Notes: generated by a model not told the origin, from the sequence alone. Positions 17,198-27,283 are shown, counted from the stretch's first letter. The stretch: 64,000 nt of DNA from Chlorobiota bacterium (GCA_014191195.1 BJGZ01000011.1:1-64000), one strand, 5' to 3'. A program made the numbers and translations.

Positions 17198-18694
17198 TTA
17201 TAATTTAATCAGCGCTTCTCTGCTAATACCGGTTGCTCGGATAATAATACTATAATCTACACCTTCGGCTTTTAACTTTAAAGCAACAGATTCAGAATCA
17301 GAAAGTGAACTTTTTTCTTTCTTACTGATTAAATGCTCGATATCATAAGAATCTTCTTGTACATTTTTTGACTTCTTATTACTAGAAGTATCTTTAAGAA
17401 TTGATTGCACAGCAGCCCCAGCTTTACTTAAAGGTTTAATTGGAGTATGAAAAGCAGGGATAAACTCATGTTTACCTGCTTTAAGCACTTTAGGCTCTGG
17501 ATAATCAGAAGGATCTCTAGGCGTCCAAGCTGGTAGAGACTCAGGAGTTTTTACAGTAATAGCATTATTACCAACAATCCTTTTGATATGTCTTAATGTA
17601 TCGCGTTCATCATTTGCACAAAAAGAAATCGCTGTACCTTTTAGTCCAGCACGTCCTGTACGGCCTATTCTGTGTACATATGTTTCGGCTGCATCTGGCA
17701 TATCATAATTTACAACATATGGTAATTCTTCAACATCGATTCCACGTGCTGCAATATCGGTAGCTACCAGAACTCTAGAGCGTCTTTCTTTGAATCTATT
17801 AAGAGCTCTCTGGCGTGCAGTTTGGGCTTTGTCTCCATGAATTGCTTCTGCTGGAACACCAGACTTATTTAATTCTTTTGTTAATCTATCTGCACCATGC
17901 TTTGTTCTAGAAAATACCAAAACAGAAGTCATTGGTAAAGTATCTAGCATTCTTAATAATAATGCAGTTTTATATTTTCTATCAATAAAATATACTTGTT
18001 GTTCAACTGGATCGGCAGCAGCAGAAACTGACGCAACTTGAATTTTTACGGGATCTTTAAGCATCTGTTGTGCAAGCTTTACGATTTCAGAGGGCATGGT
18101 TGCACTAAAGAGTAAAGATTGTCTTTTTTCAGGCAAAGTAGATAGAATCTTTTTTATATCGATTATAAATCCCATATCCAGCATGTGGTCTGCTTCATCA
18201 AGGACTACAATTTCAACTTCATTTAATGAAACTATACGTTGATTCATCAAGTCAAGAAGACGTCCAGGAGTAGCTACTAAAATATCTACACCATAGCGTA
18301 ATGCTTGCATTTGTTTACCTTGTGAAACACCACCATAAATTATAGTGCTTTTAAGGCCAGTATATCTTCCATAAGAATCAAAACTATCACCAATCTGCTG
18401 GGCTAATTCTCGAGTTGGAGATAAGATTAAAGCTCTTATCGGCGTATTAGAGCGTTTCTGTTTATCACCTTTATGATGAACTTTATGAACAGGTTGATCT
18501 AATAAAAGCAATTCTAAAATTGGGAGTGCAAATGCTGCTGTTTTTCCGGTTCCTGTCTGTGCACATCCAATCAGATCTCGACCGTTTAATACTTCGGGTA
18601 TAGCTTTAGCCTGTATTGGTGTAGGCTGTGTATATCCTTCAGCTTCGATGGCCTTCTGTATTTCAGGGCTCAAAGCTATTTCAGAAAAATTCAT
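17198..18694 (-). CDS. rhlE: DEAD-box RNA helicase, RhlE type
   Basis: This 498-residue protein has all DEAD-box motifs in order: a Q motif (PTPIQ near 25), AQTGTGKT at 45-52, PTRELA at 93-98, TPGR at 142-145, DEAD at 166-169, SAT at 197-199, then ARGID and HRIGRTGRAG. It unwinds structured RNA, typically in ribosome assembly or at low temperature. The C-terminal extension (about 385-498) is polar. It ends with a segment, VALKLKAEGVDYSIIIRATG, that resembles a small helix-turn-helix. The upstream 125-nt leader contains nested inverted repeats, so self-regulation is possible. Confidence 0.93.
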   Translation of the reverse strand: MNFSEIALSPEIQKAIEAEGYTQPTPIQAKAIPEVLNGRDLIGCAQTGTGKTAAFALPILELLLLDQPVHKVHHKGDKQKRSNTPIRALILSPTRELAQQIGDSFDSYGRYTGLKSTIIYGGVSQGKQMQALRYGVDILVATPGRLLDLMNQRIVSLNEVEIVVLDEADHMLDMGFIIDIKKILSTLPEKRQSLLFSATMPSEIVKLAQQMLKDPVKIQVASVSAAADPVEQQVYFIDRKYKTALLLRMLDTLPMTSVLVFSRTKHGADRLTKELNKSGVPAEAIHGDKAQTARQRALNRFKERRSRVLVATDIAARGIDVEELPYVVNYDMPDAAETYVHRIGRTGRAGLKGTAISFCANDERDTLRHIKRIVGNNAITVKTPESLPAWTPRDPSDYPEPKVLKAGKHEFIPAFHTPIKPLSKAGAAVQSILKDTSSNKKSKNVQEDSYDIEHLISKKEKSSLSDSESVALKLKAEGVDYSIIIRATGISREALIKL

Positions 18695-18760
18695 TCGTTC
18701 CTTTGTGGACGATGGATAAAAATCGTAGGCGCTGCAATAGCTAGGCGGATATCATGAGGA

Positions 18761-18834
18761 GTGAAAACTGCAGGCATATGCCTTTAACGATTTCTGAGTT
18801 TTTCACAAAGCAATGGAGCGCAATTACAAAAATA
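18761..18834 (-). promoter_or_regulatory. putative promoter and structured leader of the helicase gene
   Basis: On the minus strand a TATTTTTG box (18834-18827) matches the Bacteroidota -7 consensus TANNTTTG. The leader after it carries GTGAAAACT (plus-strand 18761-18769) paired with AGTTTTTCAC (18797-18806). These enclose the perfect palindrome AGGCATATGCCT (18772-18783). No good -33 TTG lies 20 nt upstream. The implied 5' leader of about 125 nt is long for this genome. Confidence 0.4.
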
Positions 18835-18919
18835 GGGAATTGCTGTCAGTCAACGTGTCAAATGACAAATTATTAATTGTTGCGATTTTAAGATAAGTCT
18901 ATAATTTGTATAAAGTTAT

Positions 18920-21709
18920 CTACCATAATTGCAATTTATTGTTTCTTGCTTTTTCTAATGATATTGTATTTTTTGCCTGTGTTCGAAATTCATAATCTTT
19001 TCTAACTTGTTCATATTCCGTTTGAATTTCTTTTGTAAATGATGGATTATGTTCTTGTGAAATCAGATTTCCCGCTACAGGAACTGCCCTTGATGCATCT
19101 AAAACATGAACAATTATTCCACTAGATTGAGGGGATATTTTGACTGCTGTATGCACTCTAGAAGTTGTTGCCCCACCTATCAATAAAGGAATCCGAATAT
19201 TCCGTCTTTCCATTTCTTTTGCTACATGCACCATTTCATCTAAAGATGGTGTTATTAAGCCGGATAATCCTATAATATCTGCATTGTGGAGTAGGGCTGC
19301 ATCCAAAATTTTATCTGCAGGTACCATTACACCAAGATCTATTACTTCATAATTATTACATCCTAAAACCACACCTACTATATTTTTTCCAATATCATGA
19401 ACATCACCTTTTACTGTTGCCATGATAATTGTTCCATTTGGTTTAGAAACTAAGCCACTTGCTGCTTTTTCTTCTTCCATAAATGGTGTTAAATATGCTA
19501 CTGATTTTTTCATAACCCTTGCAGATTTAACTACTTGAGGTAAAAACATTTTACCTGCACCAAATAATTCTCCTACAAGATTCATTCCATCCATTAATGG
19601 GCCTTCGATTACTGCTAATGGGGATGCTAATGTAATTCTAGCTTCTTCGGAATCTTGATCAATAAATGCGTCTATACCTTTAACTAAGGCATGTTTTAGA
19701 CGTTCTTCAATTGGTAAAGATCTCCACAAATCAGATTGTATTGATTGCGTATCTTTAGAAGTACCAGTTAATTTTATCTGTTCTGCATAGTCAATTAATC
19801 GTTCGGTTGCCTGATCATTTCTATTTAATATAACATCTTCAACAAGTAATAGTAAATCTTTGGGGATTTCATCGTAAATATAAATTTGCCCTGCATTTAC
19901 GATTCCCATATCCATTCCAGCTTTAATTGCATGATATAGAAATGCAGTATGCATGGCGCGTCTTACAGGTTCATTCCCTCTAAAGCTGAAAGATAAATTA
20001 GAAATACCGCCAGAGACTTTTGCGCCTGGAAGATTCTGCTTTATATATTCTGTAGCACGAATAAAATCTACAACATAATTATTATGTTCAATAATGCCAG
20101 TTGCAATTGCAAAGATATTGGGATCAAAAATTATATCTTCTGCTGGAAAATGAACGTGCTCTGTTAATAAAGTATATGCTCTGGAACAAATCTCAATTTT
20201 TCTTTGATAAGTATCTGCTTGTCCTTGTTCATCAAAAGCCATTACAATAACAGCAGCTCCATACTTTTTAATTTGTTTTGCTAGATAAAGAAACTGTTCT
20301 TCGCCTTCTTTCATGGAAATAGAGTTAACAATAGATTTTCCCTGAACGCATTGCAAACCTGCCTCTATTACAGACCATTTTGAGGAATCTATCATAATAG
20401 GAACTCTAGCAATATCTGGCTCGCTAGCTATCAAATTCAGGAATACTCTCATAGCATTTTCTGAATCTAACATTCCCTCATCCATATTAATATCGATGAT
20501 TTGCGCACCAGCTTCAACTTGCTGTCTGGCAATGCTTAATGCTTCGTCATATTTATTTTCTCTAATCATTTTAGCAAATTTAGTAGACCCAGTTACATTT
20601 GTTCTTTCGCCTATATTTACGAAATTGGTATCTGGCCTATATTCAAAAGGTTCCATGCCTGCTAAGCGCAATAAGGGAGTTCTTTCTGGAATACTTCTAG
20701 GAATAATTGAATGAACAGAATCTGCAATTGCCTTAATATGTTGTGGTGTTGTACCACAGCAACCGCCAACTAGATTAAAAAAGCCTGACTCCCCAAATTC
20801 TTTAAGTTCAGAAGCCATAGATTCCGGGCTTTCATCATAACCGCCCATTTCATTGGGTAAACCTGCATTAGGATATACACTTACAAAGCAAGTAGCTATA
20901 CGAGATAATTCCTCTAAAAAAGGACGCATCTGCTGTGCGCCCAAAGCACAGTTTAAGCCAATTGATAATAAATTAGGACAATGTTTTACAGAATTCCAAA
21001 ATGCTTCTGTTGTCTGCCCAGATAATGTTCTGCCACTCATATCTACGATAGTTCCAGATAACATAACTGGCACAGAAATTCCCCTTTCTTCAAATACTGT
21101 GTTTACGGCATAAATAGCAGCTTTACAATTAAGAGTATCAAAAATAGTTTCGATTAAAATAATATCAATATTACCGTCTAATAATCCATGTAATTGTTCA
21201 ATATATGAATCCACAACTTCTTTCCATGTGGTGGCTCTATAACCAGGATTATTTACATCTGGAGATAATGATAAAGACTTATTCATAGGCCCAATTGCAC
21301 CAGCTGCAAATCGGGGCTTATCAGTAGTTGAATATTCTGCGCAAGCTTGTTTTGCAAGTATTGCTGCTTGTTTATTTAATGAATAAGCTAAAGATTCTAA
21401 TCCATAATCAGCTTGAGCAATAGAAGTAGAACTAAATGTATTGGTTTCAATAATGTCTGCACCCGCGGCTAAATATTCTCTGTGTATATCTTGAATAATT
21501 TTAGGCTGAGATAAAACCAAGACATCATTATTTCCCCTTATATCATGATGATGATTACAAAGCAAAGAATGGTATGCAAGATCTGGAGATTGTTCTCCTC
21601 TAAAATCAGATTCTTCTAGAGAATGTTGCTGAATCATCGTTCCCATCGCCCCATCGATGATCAATATTCTTTTTTGTAATAATTGTGTGAGTTGCTCGAA
21701 ACTTGTCAT
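18920..21709 (-). CDS. metH: cobalamin-dependent methionine synthase, without activation domain
   Basis: This 929-residue protein has three of the four MetH modules. The homocysteine-binding domain has zinc ligands C254 (GLNCALG), C317 and C318 (GGCCGTT). The pterin-binding domain contains [14 protein letters not shown] and [12 protein letters not shown]. The cobalamin domain has DVHDIG with the axial ligand H771. It transfers a methyl group from methyltetrahydrofolate to homocysteine. The chain ends at [11 protein letters not shown], which is where the full-length enzyme would continue into the activation domain. That domain is encoded apart at 13170-14096. The upstream region has a -7 box and two direct repeats. 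Confidence 0.95.
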   Translation of the reverse strand: MTSFEQLTQLLQKRILIIDGAMGTMIQQHSLEESDFRGEQSPDLAYHSLLCNHHHDIRGNNDVLVLSQPKIIQDIHREYLAAGADIIETNTFSSTSIAQADYGLESLAYSLNKQAAILAKQACAEYSTTDKPRFAAGAIGPMNKSLSLSPDVNNPGYRATTWKEVVDSYIEQLHGLLDGNIDIILIETIFDTLNCKAAIYAVNTVFEERGISVPVMLSGTIVDMSGRTLSGQTTEAFWNSVKHCPNLLSIGLNCALGAQQMRPFLEELSRIATCFVSVYPNAGLPNEMGGYDESPESMASELKEFGESGFFNLVGGCCGTTPQHIKAIADSVHSIIPRSIPERTPLLRLAGMEPFEYRPDTNFVNIGERTNVTGSTKFAKMIRENKYDEALSIARQQVEAGAQIIDINMDEGMLDSENAMRVFLNLIASEPDIARVPIMIDSSKWSVIEAGLQCVQGKSIVNSISMKEGEEQFLYLAKQIKKYGAAVIVMAFDEQGQADTYQRKIEICSRAYTLLTEHVHFPAEDIIFDPNIFAIATGIIEHNNYVVDFIRATEYIKQNLPGAKVSGGISNLSFSFRGNEPVRRAMHTAFLYHAIKAGMDMGIVNAGQIYIYDEIPKDLLLLVEDVILNRNDQATERLIDYAEQIKLTGTSKDTQSIQSDLWRSLPIEERLKHALVKGIDAFIDQDSEEARITLASPLAVIEGPLMDGMNLVGELFGAGKMFLPQVVKSARVMKKSVAYLTPFMEEEKAASGLVSKPNGTIIMATVKGDVHDIGKNIVGVVLGCNNYEVIDLGVMVPADKILDAALLHNADIIGLSGLITPSLDEMVHVAKEMERRNIRIPLLIGGATTSRVHTAVKISPQSSGIIVHVLDASRAVPVAGNLISQEHNPSFTKEIQTEYEQVRKDYEFRTQAKNTISLEKARNNKLQLW

Positions 21710-21739
21710 GTTTTATGCTTTTAATATTCAAAGTTGATG

Positions 21740-21793
21740 CAAAAATACATAATTATAGTGCCTGAATGTACCTTATTCTCTAAGGAATGTACC
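21740..21793 (-). promoter_or_regulatory. putative metH promoter with two GAATGTACC direct repeats
   Basis: On the minus strand TATTTTTG (21747-21740) fits the -7 consensus. GAATGTACC occurs twice on the plus strand, at 21764-21772 and 21785-21793. The starts are exactly 21 bp apart, or two helical turns. The nearer copy covers the place where the -33 TTG should be, and that TTG is missing. This layout suits an activator, but a repressor is possible. The site lies between the divergent metH and prolyl oligopeptidase genes. Confidence 0.45.
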
Positions 21794-21845
21794 TGCAAAC
21801 AATAAGGAAATCAGTATTTTTACATATTCATTATGGAACATATAC

Positions 21846-23927
21846 ATGAAAACAATATTTTTTTTAGTCTGGTTTCTTTTAGAACATATCTTTTTTATTA
21901 TGAATTCACATGCTCAAGAATTTGCGGTTATACCAACAACAAAAAATACGGTTAAAGAACATATTCATGGAATTGAATTAACAGACCATTTTAGATGGCT
22001 AGAAGATAAGAATCAAACTGATGTGATTGATTGGACACGTAAACAGCATGATGCAACAGTAGATTTTATAAAAAAAACAGCGCCTGATATTCCTGGACTT
22101 GATGAAGAAATCAAAGCATTATTTGATAGGGAAATGTCTTCTCCGCCAAGATTAAAAAAAGACAGAGAATTTATCTCCAAAAAGAAAAAAGGCGAATTAC
22201 AGTTTTCATTATATACTATATTAAATGGCGAAGAGATCAAGATTTTTGATCCGGTGCTATTAGATCCATCAGGTAAAACTTCAATTACATCTATAACCTA
22301 TAATAAAAATGCTTCAAAGGTTGCTATTGGTACTCAAAGTAAGGGTGCCGAAATAACAGATATTAGAATTATAGATACAAAGACTGGAAAACAAATAGGG
22401 GAAACATTATATGGTATTGGATCTTTTTCTTGGGCAAAAGATGAATCAAAAGCTTTTATTACCCCAAGAACAAAAGAATTAATCGATAAACAAAGTCCAT
22501 TAGCAGTTTATCTTCATACTATAGGACAAAACCCCATAACTGCACAAAAACTTGTTGAACCTTCCGATGCAAAGATCTCTGCTTGGATTTATGAAACAGA
22601 ATATGAAGATTTTCAAGTATGGGGAGAAGGCGATTTTTATACAAATACAATTAAGTTTCGAACTATACAGAGCAATGAAAATCCTAGAACAATTTATTCA
22701 AGTAAAGAATATAAAGCATATCCTGAATTTAGAAATAATGATATTTATTGGATGACAAATGATCATGCACCTAATTTTAAGGTGATGAAATCCAATGCGA
22801 ATAGTCCAGAATTTGCTACAGCAACTACTTTGATTCCTGAAGGAGAAACAGTAATAGATGGATTCGAGATTACAAATTCATGGATAATCGTTCAAGATAA
22901 AAAAGATATCATGACAAGACTGAAAGTATATGATTTACAAGGAAATTATCATAAAGAACTCGAATTACCTGAATTCGGCAATGTATCTGCAATGAGTTAT
23001 GATAGAGATAAAAATCTGTTATATATAACTATATCTACTTTTACTGCGCCAGCTAAAATGTATAAAGTGGATGGCAATACACTCAATTGGACATTTTACT
23101 ATCAAGAATCTGTACCAGTAGATCTATCTGATATTACAGCAGATATACATTTTTATGAGTCTAAAGATAATAAACGTATTCCTATGTTTATTGTCCATAA
23201 AAAAGACTTGCAATTAGATGGGAATAATCCCGTACTAATTACAGGTTATGGTGGTTTTAATATCGGTATATCACCCTCATTTGTTGGCTATAATGCATCT
23301 TTTTTAAAAAGAGGTGGCATTTGGGTAAGTACTGGTTTACGAGGTGGAAATGAATATGGAGAAAGCTGGCATCAAGATGGAATGCTACAAAAGAAACAAC
23401 ATACATTTGATGATTTTATTGCCGCAACAGAATGGCTAATAAAAAATAAATATACGAATCCAACTAAAATTGTTGCTCGTGGTGGCTCTAATGGTGGGCT
23501 TCTAATGGGGGCTATTGCTACCCAAAGGCCTGATTTATATCGGGCAATTATTTGCCAAGTTCCATTATTAGATATGATACGTTATCATAAATTTCAAATA
23601 GCCAGATTCTGGATTCCTGAATATGGAGATCCCGAAAAACAAGAAGATTTTGGCAATCTTTTAAGCTATTCACCATATCATTCTATGAAACAAGGAGTTC
23701 CATTGCCAGAAATGTTAGTTACAGTTGGAGAAAATGACTCCAGAGTTGACCCATTACATGGAAAGAAATTTGTTGCTTTAGCACAGCAAAAACCTGAACA
23801 GAAAAGTCCTATTATGCTATATGTAGATTATGATAGTGGACATGGTTCTGGAAAATCTATGGCCCAAATGATTGAAGATCAAGCTTTTTATTGGCGCTAT
23901 ATTATGAGTCGCCTTCAAATGAAATAA
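21846..23927 (+). CDS. prolyl oligopeptidase (S9A), exported
   Basis: This 693-residue protein has a hydrophobic N-terminus ending in NSHAQEF, suggesting export to the periplasm. A beta-propeller occupies roughly residues 90-420, and the alpha/beta-hydrolase catalytic domain follows. The catalytic triad is visible: S548 in GGSNGG, D631 in NDSRV and H666 in SGHGSG. The enzyme cleaves short peptides after proline. The length is typical for the family. It is divergent from metH and followed 12 bp later by an M15 peptidase gene, so the two may form a peptide-processing operon. Confidence 0.95.
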   Translation: MKTIFFLVWFLLEHIFFIMNSHAQEFAVIPTTKNTVKEHIHGIELTDHFRWLEDKNQTDVIDWTRKQHDATVDFIKKTAPDIPGLDEEIKALFDREMSSPPRLKKDREFISKKKKGELQFSLYTILNGEEIKIFDPVLLDPSGKTSITSITYNKNASKVAIGTQSKGAEITDIRIIDTKTGKQIGETLYGIGSFSWAKDESKAFITPRTKELIDKQSPLAVYLHTIGQNPITAQKLVEPSDAKISAWIYETEYEDFQVWGEGDFYTNTIKFRTIQSNENPRTIYSSKEYKAYPEFRNNDIYWMTNDHAPNFKVMKSNANSPEFATATTLIPEGETVIDGFEITNSWIIVQDKKDIMTRLKVYDLQGNYHKELELPEFGNVSAMSYDRDKNLLYITISTFTAPAKMYKVDGNTLNWTFYYQESVPVDLSDITADIHFYESKDNKRIPMFIVHKKDLQLDGNNPVLITGYGGFNIGISPSFVGYNASFLKRGGIWVSTGLRGGNEYGESWHQDGMLQKKQHTFDDFIAATEWLIKNKYTNPTKIVARGGSNGGLLMGAIATQRPDLYRAIICQVPLLDMIRYHKFQIARFWIPEYGDPEKQEDFGNLLSYSPYHSMKQGVPLPEMLVTVGENDSRVDPLHGKKFVALAQQKPEQKSPIMLYVDYDSGHGSGKSMAQMIEDQAFYWRYIMSRLQMK

Positions 23928-23939
23928 TCGAGGGATTCT

Positions 23940-24704
23940 ATGAAAACATTACTTTTCTGCTTATTAAGCTTTACTCTCATATGTAAATCAGAAGAAATTC
24001 CCAAAGGTGCTAAAGCATTAATTGATAATTATCCTCAGATTAAAACATATGAAAACAATAGAATTATATTTAAAGATGGTTCAAGTTTACTATATGATGA
24101 TGGAAAAAAGAAATCTTTTAAAGAATTACTGAAAAATCCAGATTTAGAAGACCAATTTACATATGCATATAGTACCGATACTTCTTTTAAACCATTAGAA
24201 GCAAACTTCGATCCAGGTAGAATAAGAAATGAAGAGTTTTTTAAAAAAATATATGGCTCAAAAAAGGAATCTGTTAGAACAAATTTAAAAAGTATCGCAT
24301 GGTGTCCAAAAATTGCCGGACAAACCATCAGAATAACCAATGTAAATGGAATAGCAGATAAAGTGAAACAGCTATCGGCAGATATCGATAAGCATCCAGA
24401 ATTTGCAAAGTATATTAAAAATATTGGTGGTACATTCAATTGGAGAAATATTGCTGGTACATCAAGAATTAGTATGCATAGTTTTGGAATGACAATTGAC
24501 ATTAATACATCTTTTTCTCATTATTGGCAATGGGATTGTGATTGCACAAATGAAGATGCACATGTAAAGTATAAAAATTCTATACCTTTAAAATTAGTGC
24601 AGATATTTGAAAAACATGGATTTATTTGGGGCGGTAAATGGTATCATTATGATACTATGCATTTTGAATATCGGCCAGAATTAATTTTTAATACATCAAA
24701 GTAA
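23940..24704 (+). CDS. M15-family peptidase (D-Ala-D-Ala carboxypeptidase/endolysin-like)
   Basis: This 254-residue protein has a short signal sequence. The zinc-binding motifs of family M15 are near the C-terminus: SMHSFGMTIDIN (H and D ligands) and HYDTMHFEYRPEL (catalytic region and final H ligand), with the WGGKWYHYD segment between them. Such enzymes cut peptidoglycan stem peptides or dipeptides. It probably acts in the periplasm on cell wall. The next gene starts 18 bp after it on the same strand. Confidence 0.88.
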   Translation: MKTLLFCLLSFTLICKSEEIPKGAKALIDNYPQIKTYENNRIIFKDGSSLLYDDGKKKSFKELLKNPDLEDQFTYAYSTDTSFKPLEANFDPGRIRNEEFFKKIYGSKKESVRTNLKSIAWCPKIAGQTIRITNVNGIADKVKQLSADIDKHPEFAKYIKNIGGTFNWRNIAGTSRISMHSFGMTIDINTSFSHYWQWDCDCTNEDAHVKYKNSIPLKLVQIFEKHGFIWGGKWYHYDTMHFEYRPELIFNTSK

Positions 24705-24722
24705 ACCAATAAAAAACCACTT

Positions 24723-25427
24723 ATGAAGAATTACCTAATCATGTGTTTTGCATTTCTTTTTCTAGTATTTAATAATACATATTCTCAAAAGATCAGCAAA
24801 AAACAAAAGAAAGACATTGCATCACAAACTGTCAAAAATAAATACACTATTAAATCTGGAGAAATTCTTCTTTTTTCAGAAATGCAAGGAATGCGCACAA
24901 AAATCACAGTATTATTTGATGATTATGGCAAAAAAGAAGTAACTGAGGCTATTGGGTATAGAATTGCAGACGAAGGATTAAAACTGAAAGTACATACTAA
25001 AAGTATCATTGTAGAAGGTACATTGATATCTATTGATATGGAAGAAGGGACTGCCAAAAAGATGTCTTTAGACTCTTATATAGATGCTGGAGGTATTAAT
25101 TTTAATGCTTTAAGTGATTCAATTTCTCAATCCATTGGTTTAAAGAAAACGCTAGACAAAGACACAGTTCTGGGCTATGTATGTGATGTTTGGTCTTTAC
25201 AACATCCAACTTTGCCATTACTGGGAACATACTCTGTGTGGAATAATATCTTATTAAAAAGTGAAGCATTAACAGCAGGTATTCCAATGGAAACATATGC
25301 TGTAAAATTTGAAGAAAATAAAATTATCGATAATTCTGTTTTTACTATTCCCCCTGATATTACCATCATAGAATCAAATAAAACCACACATAAGACAGAA
25401 GAAAAGGTACCCAAAAGTAAAAAATAG
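24723..25427 (+). CDS. secreted protein, DUF4412-like
   Basis: This 234-residue protein has a signal peptide ending near NNTYSQ and is otherwise beta-rich. Its layout resembles DUF4412-type secreted proteins of Bacteroidota: an early IKSGEILLFSEMQGMRTKITVLFDDYGKK segment, a VLGYVCDVWS segment, then a NNILLKSEALTAGIP strand and a final FTIPPDITI. The function is unknown. The three genes from 21846 form a tight same-strand run. The stop abuts that of the convergent hydroxylase gene. Confidence 0.6.
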   Translation: MKNYLIMCFAFLFLVFNNTYSQKISKKQKKDIASQTVKNKYTIKSGEILLFSEMQGMRTKITVLFDDYGKKEVTEAIGYRIADEGLKLKVHTKSIIVEGTLISIDMEEGTAKKMSLDSYIDAGGINFNALSDSISQSIGLKKTLDKDTVLGYVCDVWSLQHPTLPLLGTYSVWNNILLKSEALTAGIPMETYAVKFEENKIIDNSVFTIPPDITIIESNKTTHKTEEKVPKSKK

Positions 25428-25883
25428 TTATTTGGATCTTTGTATATATTCTTTTTTTACAAATAAAAACCCAAATTCTTCAGCATTCTTTTTGGTAAGG
25501 GTTTTATGATGAATTCTATGGGCTTTTTTTAAAGCAAGAATATATGAATTCGTAGATTTAGCAAACATTTTTACTCTTTGATGAACAATTATGTCATGAG
25601 CAAAAAAGTATAAAAAACCATATAATGTTATTCCCACACCTATCGATATCATCAAGGAATTATCAGTTGTAATTCCTTGAACAAAGCATCCAATTGCAAT
25701 AATTGCAAAGAATATTCCAAATATATCATTTAACTCAAAAAGACCTTTTCTTGCTTGATGATGGGTTTTATGAATAAACCACAAAGGGCCATGCATAAGG
25801 TATTTATGCACCGTCCAAGCAATACATTCCATCCCTATCACAGTACTTATAACTAGGCCTATTGCTAAAACAATATCAATCAT
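25428..25883 (-). CDS. crtZ: CrtZ-like beta-carotene hydroxylase (fatty acid hydroxylase superfamily)
   Basis: This 151-residue membrane protein carries the histidine clusters of di-iron hydroxylases: HKYLMH, HKTHHQ, HDIIVH and HRIHHKT. Their spacing matches bacterial CrtZ, which adds hydroxyl groups to the rings of beta-carotene to make zeaxanthin. Several hydrophobic helices lie between the clusters. No carotenoid gene neighbours are present, so the substrate is inferred from family only. The gene follows the cystathionine beta-synthase gene by 6 bp. Confidence 0.85.
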   Translation of the reverse strand: MIDIVLAIGLVISTVIGMECIAWTVHKYLMHGPLWFIHKTHHQARKGLFELNDIFGIFFAIIAIGCFVQGITTDNSLMISIGVGITLYGFLYFFAHDIIVHQRVKMFAKSTNSYILALKKAHRIHHKTLTKKNAEEFGFLFVKKEYIQRSK

Positions 25884-25889
25884 AGAATA

Positions 25890-27251
25890 TTAAATAAATT
25901 CAAGAATATCATGTCTAGTTAGTATTCCTGTTATCTTTCCAAAATCAGAAACCAAAACAGCATGATTATCTTTTAAAGCAATAATTGCAGATTGAATATC
26001 AGCATGTGAATCTATAATTGGCATAGGATTTTCCATGATTTCTGATATCTGTTTAGCCAAAAAGGATCGATTTGAAATAACTTTAGACATTAGTTTATTG
26101 TCACGAACAGTTCCAATTGGCTTACCATTCTCAAAAACTGGTAATTCAGAAATTTCATTTTCTTGCATTAATTGTAATGCTTGTTCAACAGTATCATCTG
26201 GAGAAATTGATAGAAGATGTGCTAATAATCTTTGATTTGATTTAACAGACAATGCTGTTTTTACAGACATTTTATCTTCATCTAACAAATTCTTTTCTTT
26301 TAACCATTCATCGGAATGATGTTTAGTTAAATATCTTTCTCCAGTATCACAGATAATTACTACAACGATATCTTTTTCAGTAAGATTTTTTCCAATTTTC
26401 AGGGCTGCAGCAACATTCATTCCGCTAGATCCACCGCAAAATATCCCTTCTTCTCTAGCTAAGCGTCTTGCAATAGAAAATGCTTCTTTATCATTAATAT
26501 TTACAATTTCATCGATAAGATGTATATCTAAATTTCCAGGTATGCGTTCTTGTCCAACACCTTCGATTAAATAAGGCAAAGCTTCTACTAATTTACCTGT
26601 TTCTTTAAATGCTTTAATACAAGAACCTGTTGGGTCTGCAGCAATTATTTTGATATTAGGATTCTGTTTTTTTAAATATCTGGAAGTACCTGTAATTGTT
26701 CCACCTGTTCCTATACCAGCAATAAAATGAGTTACCATTCCATCTGTATCATTCCAAATTTCTGGTCCTGTTGTAGCTTCATGAATTGCAGGATTTGCTG
26801 GATAATCATATTGATTCAGCATGATTGCATTTGGAATCTCTTGGGCTAATCTTAATGCGGTATTAAAATAATATTCAGGTGAATCAGCTTTTGCTGCACT
26901 TGATACAATTAAAACATCTGCTCCAATGGCTTTTAAATATTTAACTCTTTCTTGTGAGGCTTTATCAGACATCACAAATAAACATGAATATCCTTTTAAA
27001 ATTGCTGCTAAAGCAAGGCCAATTCCTGTATTGCCACTTGTAGGTTCTACAATTAATCCACCTGGTTTAATTTTTCCCTCAGCCTCGGCGGCTTCTAGCA
27101 TTGCTATGCCAATTCTATCTTTTACAGATCCACCAGGATTTCTACTTTCTAATTTTACATAAATCTGTGCTGGAATATCTTTGGCTACAGAATTCAAGCG
27201 AACTAAAGGTGTATTACCAATTAAACTTAAAATACTGGAATGAACATTCAT
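25890..27251 (-). CDS. cystathionine beta-synthase with C-terminal CBS pair
   Basis: This 453-residue enzyme has a fold-type II PLP domain with K44 in GGSVKDR, the phosphate loop SGNTG (72-76) and a GIGTGGTITG loop near 178. A pair of CBS domains follows (about 330-453, with ENEISELPVFENGKPIGTV and ILTRHDILEFI). This architecture fits cystathionine beta-synthase, which condenses serine and homocysteine, rather than plain cysteine synthase. CBS domains may sense adenosyl ligands. It draws on the same homocysteine pool as the nearby MetH. Confidence 0.92.
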   Translation of the reverse strand: MNVHSSILSLIGNTPLVRLNSVAKDIPAQIYVKLESRNPGGSVKDRIGIAMLEAAEAEGKIKPGGLIVEPTSGNTGIGLALAAILKGYSCLFVMSDKASQERVKYLKAIGADVLIVSSAAKADSPEYYFNTALRLAQEIPNAIMLNQYDYPANPAIHEATTGPEIWNDTDGMVTHFIAGIGTGGTITGTSRYLKKQNPNIKIIAADPTGSCIKAFKETGKLVEALPYLIEGVGQERIPGNLDIHLIDEIVNINDKEAFSIARRLAREEGIFCGGSSGMNVAAALKIGKNLTEKDIVVVIICDTGERYLTKHHSDEWLKEKNLLDEDKMSVKTALSVKSNQRLLAHLLSISPDDTVEQALQLMQENEISELPVFENGKPIGTVRDNKLMSKVISNRSFLAKQISEIMENPMPIIDSHADIQSAIIALKDNHAVLVSDFGKITGILTRHDILEFI

Positions 27252-27283
27252 AAATATTAACTGAAATTATTGAAAGAATTGAA

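Noticed and set aside
21710-21845. A cobalamin or SAM riboswitch upstream of metH
   Set aside because: The gap is only 136 bp, is shared with a divergent gene, and shows no B12-box or SAM aptamer pattern. Only short direct repeats and a -7 box were seen.
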